26,439 nucleotides of DNA from Gammaproteobacteria bacterium (GTDB lineage Bacteria > Pseudomonadota > Gammaproteobacteria > SZUA-152), in NCBI GenBank assembly GCA_024762755.1, contig JANTGX010000006.1, forward strand, positions 1 through 26,439, written 5' to 3'. This document shows positions 15,017 to 22,351 of the stretch, in pieces. Position 1 is the stretch's first letter. Each line of letters starts with the position of its first letter. The notes beneath the pieces were generated by a model. That model was not told the DNA's origin. It saw only the letters and a program-made list of their open reading frames with translations, and searched no databases. The translations under genes were made by a program, and so were the position numbers.

Positions 15017-15483
15017 TGTCCACCAGGCTGCGCATCAAAGCGATATGTCGCGTGGCAGCCGACACAGTTCTGCAACAGATCGGCCACTTGGTCAAAGGTG
15101 TGCTCGGCATCCCCCATCTGTTCGGCATCGAGGGCGATCTGTTCGAACTTGCCGTGAGTATCGAAGCCCAGCCGCTTGAATGCCAGCGGCAGCTTACCCA
15201 TCAGGGTCCCCGGCATCCCCTGGGTGGCGGCCAGCCCCAAGGGCCGCGCCGCCGCCGTCACCGCCGGCCAGTCTCCATTGGCGGCACCTTCAATGATGGT
15301 CTGCACGGCGGCGAGGAAGCCACGCATCTCACCGAGCACCAGATCACGCTCGTCGGTGCTCAACAGAATGGACTGCCGGCCATCGCTGGCCACCTCCACC
15401 TTGCCGCTATAGATGAACTTGTAGGCCAGCCCCGACGAGATCAACAACAAGGCCAACACCAACAACCCGCAGAGCTTGCACAT
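15013..15483 (-). CDS. Membrane-anchored class II c-type cytochrome (c'-like)
   Basis: A 156-residue protein. One hydrophobic N-terminal segment (residues about 5-25, LLVLALLLISSGLAYKF) is either a signal peptide or an anchor. The remainder is helical and periplasmic. A single haem-binding motif CVGCH (C140, C143, H144) lies close to the C-terminus, as in cytochromes c' and related four-helix-bundle haemoproteins. Function could be electron transfer or binding of small gases; the sequence does not decide. The N-terminus has an extra CKLC pair. The stop codon lies within the inverted-repeat element. The ribosome site upstream of the ATG is modest. Confidence 0.8.
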   Translation of the reverse strand: MCKLCGLLVLALLLISSGLAYKFIYSGKVEVASDGRQSILLSTDERDLVLGEMRGFLAAVQTIIEGAANGDWPAVTAAARPLGLAATQGMPGTLMGKLPLAFKRLGFDTHGKFEQIALDAEQMGDAEHTFDQVADLLQNCVGCHATYRFDAQPGGH

Positions 15484-15508
15484 GGTCTTCTCCGATTATC
15501 GTCGATGT

Positions 15509-15540
15509 AAAAAACGTGAAAGCCCGGCCGAAGCCGGGCT
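15509..15540 (-). terminator. Intrinsic terminator after the radical SAM gene
   Basis: An 8-bp stem AGCCCGGC (15521-15528)/GCCGGGCT (15533-15540) has a TTCG loop on the minus strand and is followed by TTTCACGTTTTTT. It ends the amrS-like transcript before the cytochrome gene, so the two are separate units. Confidence 0.85.
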
Positions 15541-15598
15541 GAATGGCAGGACCGTCAAGGCCTTCCCACAACAGGGGGGATTGGGTCCAAGGCCCGAC

Positions 15599-16708
15599 TC
15601 AGTCGCCGAGGCGGATAGGCAGGCGGCGCGGACCCCAGTCGCCGGGCTCGGCCTCGAAGACTCCCGCGCAGGGCGTGTTGCAGAACTTGCAGTGCCCCTC
15701 GGGGGTGAGATTCCACTCCGACAGCACGTACCAGTCACGGCCGATGAGTTTCTTGCCGCAATGGTGGCAGTAGGTGCTCTGCCCTTCGTTGTCGTGCACG
15801 TTGCCGGTATAGGCGTAGCGCACACCGTTCTTCATGGCGATCTCACGCGCCCGCACCAGGGTCTGAGGTGGGGTGGGCGGCACGTCCTGCATCTTGTAAT
15901 CGGGATGAAAGGCGGTGAAGTGCATGGGCACGTCCGGACCCAATTCGTCCACCACCCACTGGGTCATCTCGTCGATCTCCTTCTCCGAATCGTTGTAGCC
16001 GGGGATCACCAGGGTGGTGATCTCCAGCCAGACGTCGGTCTCGTGCTTGATGTATTTCAAGGTATCCAGCACCGGCTCCAGGTGGCCGCCGGTGACCTTC
16101 CAGTAGAACTCCTCGGTGAAGCCCTTGAGGTCCACGTTGGCCGCGTCCATCCACTGGTAGAACTCGGCGCGCGGCTCGGGACAGACATAGCCGGCGGTCA
16201 CCGCCACCGACTTGATGCCCCGCGCGCGGCAGGCCTTGGCCGTGTCGATGGCGTATTCGTGGAAGATGACGGGATCGTTGTAGGTATAGGCCACGCTGCG
16301 GCAGCCGTAGCGCTCGGCGGCCTCGGCCAGCATCTCCGGCGTGGCGCGGTCGGCCAGGGTCTTCATCTCGCGCGACTTGCTGATGTCCCAGTTCTGGCAG
16401 TACTTGCAGGCCAGGTTGCAGCCGGCGGTGCCGAAGGAAAGCACCGGCGTGCCGGGCAGGAAGTGGTTGAGCGGTTTCTTCTCGATGGGATCGATGCAGA
16501 AGCCGCTGGAACGGCCATAGGTGGTGAGCACGATCTGGTCGTGCAGCCGCTCGCGCACGAAGCACAGGCCGCGCTGGCCCTCGCGCAGTTTGCAGAAGCG
16601 GGGACACAGGTCGCACTGGATGCGGCCGTCTTCCAGCTTGTGCCAGTACTTGGTGGGGACGATCGAGTCGTCGCCGAATGGATTCTCTGGTGTCGTGGTG
16701 TTTTCCAT
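15599..16708 (-). CDS. amrS: AmmeMemoRadiSam system radical SAM enzyme
   Basis: A 369-residue radical SAM protein. The 4Fe-4S/SAM motif CNLACKYC gives C97, C101 and C104. Extra cysteines lie at the N-terminus (C32, C35, C39, C49 in the CDLCPRFC region) and in a C-terminal zinc-ribbon-like tail (YCHHCG and CKFCNTPCAGVFE), as in the family annotated with AMMECR1 and MEMO proteins. It was formerly compared with pyruvate-formate-lyase activators, but no glycyl radical enzyme is nearby. The start at 16708 has AAGGGG about 7 bp upstream; an in-frame ATG 36 bases earlier is less likely. It diverges from the amrB-amrA pair. The reaction is unknown. Confidence 0.93.
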   Translation of the reverse strand: MENTTTPENPFGDDSIVPTKYWHKLEDGRIQCDLCPRFCKLREGQRGLCFVRERLHDQIVLTTYGRSSGFCIDPIEKKPLNHFLPGTPVLSFGTAGCNLACKYCQNWDISKSREMKTLADRATPEMLAEAAERYGCRSVAYTYNDPVIFHEYAIDTAKACRARGIKSVAVTAGYVCPEPRAEFYQWMDAANVDLKGFTEEFYWKVTGGHLEPVLDTLKYIKHETDVWLEITTLVIPGYNDSEKEIDEMTQWVVDELGPDVPMHFTAFHPDYKMQDVPPTPPQTLVRAREIAMKNGVRYAYTGNVHDNEGQSTYCHHCGKKLIGRDWYVLSEWNLTPEGHCKFCNTPCAGVFEAEPGDWGPRRLPIRLGD

Positions 16709-16759
16709 CGTCTGCCCCTTGCAAAGTGCGGCGCCAAGCGCCATTTAGACCCTAGATAT

Positions 16760-16790
16760 GGGCGGGATCTCGAATTAAAACCACCCGCCC
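16760..16790. promoter_or_regulatory. Hairpin in the divergent amrS/amrB promoter region
   Basis: GGGCGGG (16760-16766) and CCCGCCC (16784-16790) form a 7-bp inverted repeat around a 17-nt AT-rich centre. Its place between divergent start codons suits a shared operator or a transcript hairpin. No confident promoter could be assigned. Confidence 0.4.
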
Positions 16791-16802
16791 TCGAAAGTCG
16801 TT

Positions 16803-16828
16803 AGAGACAGAAGAGACAGAGAGGACAG
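16803..16828 (+). repeat. Short purine-rich direct repeats before amrB
   Basis: AGAGACAG occurs at 16803-16810 and 16812-16819, and a variant AGAGGACAG at 16820-16828, giving three units of about 9 nt that run into the amrB ribosome site. Unit number could alter translation; this is inference. Confidence 0.5.
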
Positions 16829-16832
16829 AATC

Positions 16833-17630
16833 ATGAGCAGCATTCGCCCACCTGCCGTGGCGGGGATGTTCTACCCGGCCGACGGTCGGGAACTCCAGGC
16901 CATGGTCGCCGAGTACCTGCGCGAGGCCGAGGCCAGGGTACCGGCGGACGAGCCACCGCCGAAGGCCATCATCGTGCCCCATGCCGGCCTCGTCTATTCC
17001 GGCCCGGTGGCCGCCAGCGCCTATGTCCGCCTATTGCCCATCCGCGATCGGATCAAGCGCGTGGTCCTGCTCGGCCCCTCCCATCGGGTTCCCCTGCGCG
17101 GTCTGGCGGCGAGCAGCGCGGACTACTTCGACACGCCGCTGGGGCGCATCCCGCTGGACCATCAGTCCATCGCCCGCGTGAGTCAGCTGCCGCAGGTGCA
17201 CATTCTGGATCAGGCACACGCCCTGGAGCACAGCCTGGAGGTGCAACTGCCCTTCCTGCAGATGGTATTGGGTGACTTCGAACTGGTACCGCTGGTGGTG
17301 GGCGATGCCTCGCCCGAAGAGGTGGCCGAGGTATTGGAGACCCTGTGGGGCGGGCCGGAGACCCTCATCGTGGTCAGCTCCGACCTCAGTCACTATCACG
17401 ACTACGAGACGGCGCGACAGATGGATACAGCCACCTCGCAGGCCATCGAGGCCCTGCAACCAGAGCGCATCCACGGCGAAAACGCCTGTGGCGCACGTGC
17501 CGTGGATGGCCTGCTCTATTTCGCCCGCCAGCATGGACTGAGCGGGGAGACCGTCGACCTGCGCAACTCCGGCGACACCGCCGGTCCGCGCGACCAAGTA
17601 GTGGGGTATGGCGCCTATGTCTTCCATTGA
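16833..17630 (+). CDS. amrB: AmmeMemoRadiSam system protein B (MEMO-like)
   Basis: A 265-residue MEMO-family protein, related in fold to non-haem iron dioxygenases. The N-terminus IRPPAVAGMFYPAD is the family opening. Recognisable blocks are IIVPHAGLVYSGPVAASAY, LLGPSHRVPL, HALEHSLEVQLPFLQ, VSSDLSHYHDY and GENACGARAVDGLLYFAR; the histidines are the candidate metal ligands. The ATG follows GAGAGGAC. It overlaps amrA at the 3' end and diverges from amrS, so all three parts of the AmmeMemoRadiSam set are here. The biochemical function is not established. Confidence 0.94.
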   Translation: MSSIRPPAVAGMFYPADGRELQAMVAEYLREAEARVPADEPPPKAIIVPHAGLVYSGPVAASAYVRLLPIRDRIKRVVLLGPSHRVPLRGLAASSADYFDTPLGRIPLDHQSIARVSQLPQVHILDQAHALEHSLEVQLPFLQMVLGDFELVPLVVGDASPEEVAEVLETLWGGPETLIVVSSDLSHYHDYETARQMDTATSQAIEALQPERIHGENACGARAVDGLLYFARQHGLSGETVDLRNSGDTAGPRDQVVGYGAYVFH

Positions 17631-18204
17631 GCGAAACGACGACCAGCCCGGCCGCCTGTGTGAAGAAGAGCGCGAACTGCTGCGCAAGGTGGCTTGGGAG
17701 TCCATCGAACACGGTCTGCGCACCGGCCGCCCCCTGGCGGTGGACGTGGCGCGCTTCCCCAAAACCCTGCGCGAGCCCGGCGCCAGTTTCGTCACCCTCA
17801 ACAAGCACGGCCAGCTGCGCGGCTGCATCGGCAGCCTGGAGCCGGTACGGCCCCTGGTGGAAGACGTCGCCTACAACGCCTTCCATGCGGCCTTTTCCGA
17901 TCCCCGCTTCCCGCCCCTGCGGGCCGACGAACTGCCTGACATCGACCGGCACATCTCCGTGCTGGGCGAGCCCGAACCCATGCAGTTCACCTCGGAAGAG
18001 GACCTCGTGCGCCAGCTGCGCCCCGGGGTGGATGGCCTGATCCTGCAGGCGGGTCCCAACCGCGGCACCTTCCTGCCCGCGGTGTGGGAATCCCTGCCCG
18101 ATCCCCACGACTTCGTCACCCACCTCAAACTCAAGGCCGGCCTGCCGCCCGACTACTGGTCCGACGACATCCGCGTCTGGCGCTACACCACCGAGGCCTT
18201 TTGA
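17617..18204 (+). CDS. amrA: AmmeMemoRadiSam system protein A (AMMECR1-like)
   Basis: A 195-residue protein of the AMMECR1 family. The family signature LRGCIGSLEPVRPL is present, followed by AFHAAFSDPRFPPL and a C-terminal YWSDDIRVWRYTTEAF. No signal peptide. It overlaps amrB by 14 bp, implying translational coupling. The start is uncertain: ATG 17617 has GGGG 10 bp upstream, while ATG 17608 in the same frame would add three residues with almost no room for a ribosome site. The family is found in all domains and in a human disease locus, but the reaction is unknown. Confidence 0.92.
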   Translation: MSSIERNDDQPGRLCEEERELLRKVAWESIEHGLRTGRPLAVDVARFPKTLREPGASFVTLNKHGQLRGCIGSLEPVRPLVEDVAYNAFHAAFSDPRFPPLRADELPDIDRHISVLGEPEPMQFTSEEDLVRQLRPGVDGLILQAGPNRGTFLPAVWESLPDPHDFVTHLKLKAGLPPDYWSDDIRVWRYTTEAF

Positions 18205-18333
18205 GGAGGCCATACAACGGGGAGATTCGTCAAAATCGCGCAGGACGAGGTGGCGGGTCGCCTCGGCGGCGCAGTGGGGCGGCTGGCGTACGCAGAGCCC
18301 CAGACATCACGACCCTGCGGGACCCGCCAGCTA

Positions 18334-19302
18334 TCAGCGCTCGCAGCGGCCCACCGAGTCGGCCCGGCAGAGGTGCCCGTCGCTCCATTGGACATTGCCC
18401 AGTAAGGCCTTGCTGAAATCGGCCTGGTCGAGGGTGGTGCCGCGCAGGTCGGCATTGCGCAGATCTGCGTTCACCAGCTTGGCACCGGTGAGATCCGCGT
18501 TCTGCAGGATGGCATAGGTGAGATTGGCGTCGGTGAAATCCGTGCCCCGCAGCTTGGCCCGACGCAGGGTCGCCCCCACCAGCGCGGCCTGATGCAAGAT
18601 GGCACCGGAGAGGTCGGCCATGGTCAGCGTGGCATAGGCCAGATCGGCGCCGGTCAGGATGGTGCCGCGCATGTCTGCGCCGGTGAGATTGGCATTGCGC
18701 AGGCGCGCCCCGCGCAGGTCGAAGGCGGCCATCTGTGCCCCTTCCATGAAACAATTGCTCCAATTCACCCAGGGTTGCGGAATGGCATTGCAATCCACCG
18801 ATGCCTGCCGCTTCCAGGGTTGAAAGTAGAGCGCCGCGCCGACCACACCCGCCAGCACCAGGGCGGCCGCCATGCCACGCAGGAAATAGTGTTGCTTCTT
18901 GTGCCGCGAAGCCTCGGTGATGGCCGCCTTGATCTCGCGGTGGCGCAGCATCTCCGCCTCCTCGCGGGCACGCCGTTCATCGTCGGAGCGCCGCCGGTCA
19001 CGGGGCGCATCGGCCGGTGTCGACTCGCCCTCGCCGCGGCGGTCGCGGGCACTGCGCTCGTCCTCGCGCATGCGGGCGATCATCAGCCGCTCGTAGGCCT
19101 CGGCATCGGAGAGGTCGGCCTTCATCTCCTCGGGCATCAATACCGGCACCTCGGAGACCGGCTGCCAGGTCTGCTGATCGGCGCTCAGTTCATCGCTCTC
19201 GCGAATGCGTCCGAGGAGGATGAAACGGGTGATCTGACCCGCGGGAAAGGGGCCACGGATCTCGTGACCGCGGCGCGTATACCATAATTGTCTTTTCTGC
19301 AT
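18334..19302 (-). CDS. GYF-like / transmembrane / pentapeptide-repeat protein
   Basis: A 322-residue protein of three parts. Residues 1-58 resemble the GYF_2/DUF4339 type of domain (LWYTRRGHEIRGPFPAGQI, then GRIRESDELSADQQTWQPV). Residues about 60-135 are highly charged and helical. One transmembrane segment (about 142-160, GMAAALVLAGVVGAALYF) is followed by a pentapeptide-repeat beta-helix (about 195-300, with A(D/N)L-type units such as ADLSGA, ANLTYA, ADLTGA). C-terminal cysteines occur in HLCRADSVGRC. The GYF-like part should face the cytoplasm and the helix the periplasm, by the positive-inside rule. Function is unknown. It diverges from the FliK-like gene. Confidence 0.85.
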   Translation of the reverse strand: MQKRQLWYTRRGHEIRGPFPAGQITRFILLGRIRESDELSADQQTWQPVSEVPVLMPEEMKADLSDAEAYERLMIARMREDERSARDRRGEGESTPADAPRDRRRSDDERRAREEAEMLRHREIKAAITEASRHKKQHYFLRGMAAALVLAGVVGAALYFQPWKRQASVDCNAIPQPWVNWSNCFMEGAQMAAFDLRGARLRNANLTGADMRGTILTGADLAYATLTMADLSGAILHQAALVGATLRRAKLRGTDFTDANLTYAILQNADLTGAKLVNADLRNADLRGTTLDQADFSKALLGNVQWSDGHLCRADSVGRCER

Positions 19303-19411
19303 CGTTAACTACCCCCAGCCGGCTATGATACTGATTCCTGTCCACGAGTCCCAGCGAGCCCAACGCATGGCGTCCCCCATCCCACCCGCAAGCCGCCGAG
19401 GCACCTGAGCC

Positions 19412-20839
19412 GTGCAGATCAAGGGCCCCGCCATCGGCTCCCTGACGGGTATACCGACGCTACAGCTCAGGCTCGGCCAGGCACCCTGGACCACGGGTCA
19501 ACGCCTCACCGCCGAGGTGCTGGCGGCCGGCCCGCGCCAGCCCCTGCAATTGCAGATCGCCGGCGAGACCTTCGTCATCCAGGGCCTGCCACCCGGCGCG
19601 CCGCCATTGCGCCCGGGGCAGACCCTGCAACTCGTGGTCACCGAACCCGCACGCGATGCCGTGCTGCGCCTGCTCGAGGGCCGGGGTCCGCTGCTACGCC
19701 TGCCGGTGCCACCAGAGACCCGTCCCTGGCAGCGCGGCGAGGTGCTGCCCGCCCGCCTGCTGCCGGCGGGCCCGGCGAGCGGGGCGCTGCTCGAGATCGC
19801 GGGCCGCCGCTTGCCCATCGCCCCCGCTGCCCTGCCCGCCGCCGGCGAGCTGCGCCTGCAGGTACTCGACCCCGGTCGCCCGGCCGGACTGCAGATCGTC
19901 GCCACAGACACCTCCCCGCTTCGTGACCAGGCCCTGCGCCAGGCCCTGCCGCGGCAACAGGCCCTGCCACCGCTGCTGGCCAGCCTGCGCCCACTGACCA
20001 CACCACCCCCGTCACAGGCCCCGCTGCCGGCGGCCATCCAAGAGGGCTTGCGCAGCCTGCTCGCGGCCCTGCCGACACGCGACGCCGTGGCCACCGGCGA
20101 GGGGCTGCGCCAGGCGCTGCTGCAGTCCGGCCCCTTTCTCGAGGCCCGCCTGGCCGAGGCCATCGGCCAGGGCCTGCCGGGCTTGGCCGGCCCCGACCTC
20201 AAGGCCGGCCTGCTCGGCCTCCTCGCCCGCCTGCTGGGCCTGCGTCTGCCCACCGGCTCCGTGGAGGCTCGCCCGCCAACGAACGAGAGCGCACCGCCAC
20301 TGCCCGGTGGCCACCCCCAGGCCCAGGCCCGTGCCGCCTTCAGTGCCCTCGACGACCCGGGCGAGACCCTGCGCCGCCTGCGCCAGCAGGTGGAAGGGGC
20401 CCTGGCCCGGGTGCAACTCGTCCAGCTCGCCAGTCTGCCCGGCGAGGAAGACGGACGCCGGGCCTGGTTGTTGGAACTCCCACTGCGTGGGGGCGACGAC
20501 CAAGTCGACGTACTGGCCCTGCGCATCGAACGGGAGTCGTCGGGCCAGGGTGCCGAGGAGGCGGCCCACTGGCAGGTGACCCTGGCCCTGGAACTGCCCG
20601 GACTCGGCCCCCTGGAGGGCCGGGTGGGCCTGCGCGAGGGCGTGGTCAGCGTGCGTTTCCAGACCCCCTCGGCGGACACCGCACAGTTCTTCGCCCAACA
20701 CCTGAGCGAACTGCAGCAGCGCCTGCGCGACGCCGGCCTGACGGTGGGCAGCCTGGCGGCCTTGCCGGTCGACGCGCGGGACGCGGCGGCTGGACCGCAC
20801 GCCGGCCTGTCCCGCGGCCTGCTCGACGAAGAGGCCTGA
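19412..20839 (+). CDS. FliK-like flagellar hook-length control family protein
   Basis: A 475-residue protein with the Flg_hook (FliK C-terminal) domain at about 345-455, recognisable in WLLELPLRGGDDQVDVLALRIE, WQVTLALELPGLGPLEGRV and the VSVRFQTPSADTAQFFAQHL that follows. The rest is Leu/Pro/Ala/Arg-rich and probably extended, as expected for a ruler or secreted protein. The start is GTG, the first possible start after an in-frame TGA at 19406-19408. An FlhB C-terminal-like gene follows after 7 bp. The pair resembles the FliK-like/FlhB-like gene pair that I recall near the polar chemotaxis cluster of Pseudomonas, so it may be a second FliK rather than the main one. Confidence 0.85.
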   Translation: MQIKGPAIGSLTGIPTLQLRLGQAPWTTGQRLTAEVLAAGPRQPLQLQIAGETFVIQGLPPGAPPLRPGQTLQLVVTEPARDAVLRLLEGRGPLLRLPVPPETRPWQRGEVLPARLLPAGPASGALLEIAGRRLPIAPAALPAAGELRLQVLDPGRPAGLQIVATDTSPLRDQALRQALPRQQALPPLLASLRPLTTPPPSQAPLPAAIQEGLRSLLAALPTRDAVATGEGLRQALLQSGPFLEARLAEAIGQGLPGLAGPDLKAGLLGLLARLLGLRLPTGSVEARPPTNESAPPLPGGHPQAQARAAFSALDDPGETLRRLRQQVEGALARVQLVQLASLPGEEDGRRAWLLELPLRGGDDQVDVLALRIERESSGQGAEEAAHWQVTLALELPGLGPLEGRVGLREGVVSVRFQTPSADTAQFFAQHLSELQQRLRDAGLTVGSLAALPVDARDAAAGPHAGLSRGLLDEEA

Positions 20840-20846
20840 GCAAGCC

Positions 20847-21131
20847 ATGAAGAAAGCCAAACCACCACAGACCGCCGTGGCCCTGCGCTACGACGGCGAG
20901 GGTGCGCCCCGGGTGACCGCCCAGGGCAGCGACGAACTGGCACGCGAGATCATCGCCCTGGCCGAGGCCAGCGGTATCCCGCTGCAGGAGAATCCGCCCC
21001 TGGTGGCACTGCTTGCCCAGCTCGAGCTGGGCGACGAGATCCCCCGCGAGCTGTACCAGGCGGTAGCCGAGGTCATCGCCTTCGCCTACCTGCTCAGTGG
21101 CAAACGACCGTCGGGCTTCGAGGATACTTGA
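20847..21131 (+). CDS. Free-standing FlhB C-terminal-like (EscU/YscU/HrcU family) domain protein
   Basis: A 94-residue protein that corresponds to the cytoplasmic tail of FlhB, the export-gate component that switches substrate specificity of the flagellar secretion system. It has AVALRYDGEGAPRVTAQG, then IIALAEASGIPLQENPPLVALLAQLELGDEIP, then LYQAVAEVIAFAY. The NPTH autocleavage motif of true FlhB is absent, and there are no membrane segments. It sits 7 bp after the FliK-like gene and is probably co-translated with it. FliK is known to contact this FlhB region, so the two may act together. Confidence 0.9.
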   Translation: MKKAKPPQTAVALRYDGEGAPRVTAQGSDELAREIIALAEASGIPLQENPPLVALLAQLELGDEIPRELYQAVAEVIAFAYLLSGKRPSGFEDT

Positions 21132-21327
21132 GGGGGGCCGCCGTGCCGGCCTACGACCCATGACCGTGGGGACGGGCGAAAAAAGAGGGGGGGCCGGAGA
21201 CAGGCGACGCGGAACGGCGAAGGGGGTGGTCCGTGATGCCGCACCGGCTGGGCGACAGGGGTGAAACGAAGGGAAGAATAGCCGGCGTCCTGCCGCGTTG
21301 GCCGATTCGTGGCGGATGGACGAACTA

Positions 21328-21342
21328 CCGACAGACTCCTAG
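21328..21342 (-). repeat. Solo copy of the CTAGG..TCTGTCGG end repeat
   Basis: On the minus strand CTAGGAGTCTGTCGG matches the end of the 85-bp element (15002-15016) at 14 of 15 positions. As in that element, the TAG of the repeat is the stop codon of the upstream minus-strand gene. No inverted partner was found in 21132-21327, a gene-free stretch in which I see nothing else convincing. Confidence 0.6.
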
Positions 21343-21731
21343 CTCGCCTGCTCCAGCCGCTGCGCCAGCACCAGCAGCTCGGCCTCGCCGCGCGCCAGGC
21401 CACAGTCCTCCATCACCTCGTCGAGCTGCGCGCCCTTGCCCATGAGCTTCACCGCCTGCCGGTAGTGCTGACCCTCGGCATCGCGGCTCTCCAGTTCGTC
21501 CTGCCGGCGGCTGAGGCGCTCGCTGCGCTGCTCCACCTGGGCCAAGCGCTGACCGGCCATGACCGCGCCGCTGCACATGGCCGCCATATCCGTCTGCAGG
21601 CTGCGCAGGCTCTCCTGCTGCTGGGCCAATTGCTGGCGCAGGCGGGCATTGGCCGCATAGGTCACGACCAGGGCACCGATGGCGGTGACCAGGCCGAGCA
21701 CGGCGACGACGTCCAGTGACAGATTCAACAT
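21339..21731 (-). CDS. DUF2802 domain protein of the chemotaxis cluster
   Basis: A 130-residue protein with one N-terminal transmembrane segment (about 6-28), a coiled coil (about 30-90, LRQQLAQQQESLRSLQTDM and SERLSRRQDELESR), and a C-terminal DUF2802-type helical motif (AVKLMGKGAQLDEVMEDCGL). It is the last gene in the minus-strand chemotaxis run, 25 bp after cheW. GGAGA lies about 6 bp before the ATG. DUF2802 proteins accompany cheW/parP in polar flagellates; the role is unknown. The stop codon falls in the repeat at 21328-21342. Confidence 0.88.
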   Translation of the reverse strand: MLNLSLDVVAVLGLVTAIGALVVTYAANARLRQQLAQQQESLRSLQTDMAAMCSGAVMAGQRLAQVEQRSERLSRRQDELESRDAEGQHYRQAVKLMGKGAQLDEVMEDCGLARGEAELLVLAQRLEQAS

Positions 21732-21756
21732 GTTTTCTCTCCGCGCCGAGCCCTGC

Positions 21757-22245
21757 TCAGAGCATCATTTCCGCCCACTCTTCATCCGTGAGCAGTCGGT
21801 TCAGATCCACCAGGATCAGGAGTTCGTTGTCGTGGCTGGCCACGCCCTGGATGAACTTGGCGCTCTCCTCGGTACCCACGTTGGGCGCCGACTCCATCTC
21901 CGAGATGCGCAGGTCCACCACTTCGGCGACGCTGTCGACGAGGATGCCCACCACCTGTTCGTCCGATTCGATGATGACGATGCGCGTGGCATCCTCCATT
22001 TCCTTCGGTGGCAGACCGAAGCGCTTGCGCGTATCGATCACGGTGACCACGTTGCCGCGCAGGTTGATGATGCCCAACACGTAGTCCGGCGCGCCGGGCA
22101 CGGGGGCGATCTCCGACACCCGCAGTACCTCTTGCACCTGCATCACGTTGATGCCGTATTTTTCGTTTTCCAGGCGGAAGGTGACCCAGCGCAGTTCCTG
22201 TTCCGGGGCATTGGCATTGCTGGCCGTGCTGACTGTTGCGTTCAT
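21757..22245 (-). CDS. cheW: Chemotaxis coupling protein CheW
   Basis: A 162-residue scaffold that links chemoreceptors to the CheA kinase in the cytoplasmic array. The CheW fold is clear from QELRWVTFRLENEKYGINVM, VLGIINLRGNVVTVIDTRKRFGL and the closing ILVDLNRLL. The start at 22245 (MNATVS) has GGGA about 9 bp upstream and is preferred to an in-frame ATG five codons earlier. A 106-bp gap separates it from parP and contains a candidate FliA promoter. Confidence 0.97.
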   Translation of the reverse strand: MNATVSTASNANAPEQELRWVTFRLENEKYGINVMQVQEVLRVSEIAPVPGAPDYVLGIINLRGNVVTVIDTRKRFGLPPKEMEDATRIVIIESDEQVVGILVDSVAEVVDLRISEMESAPNVGTEESAKFIQGVASHDNELLILVDLNRLLTDEEWAEMML

Positions 22246-22286
22246 TGACGGTGGTCCCATGTCGGTTGTGTTGGCGATGTGTCAAT

Positions 22287-22314
22287 GTATCGACACGAGG
22301 GCGCCGATACTTGA
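22287..22314 (-). promoter_or_regulatory. Candidate FliA (sigma-28) promoter of cheW
   Basis: On the minus strand TCAAGTAT (22307-22314) and GTCGATAC (22287-22294) match the FliA consensus TAAAGTTT and GCCGATAA at 6/8 each, separated by 12 bp where 11 is usual. It lies about 42 bp before the cheW ATG. Confidence 0.35.
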
Positions 22315-22351
22315 AGGAAAGCACGTTCCGTACCAGCCGCCAGGCGTGGCC

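Noticed and set aside
18205..18333. TGGCGGGTC/GACCCGCCA inverted repeat (18251-18259 and 18321-18329) as a terminator or small RNA
   Set aside because: The arms are 61 nt apart, with no T-run on either strand and no promoter; too weak to call.
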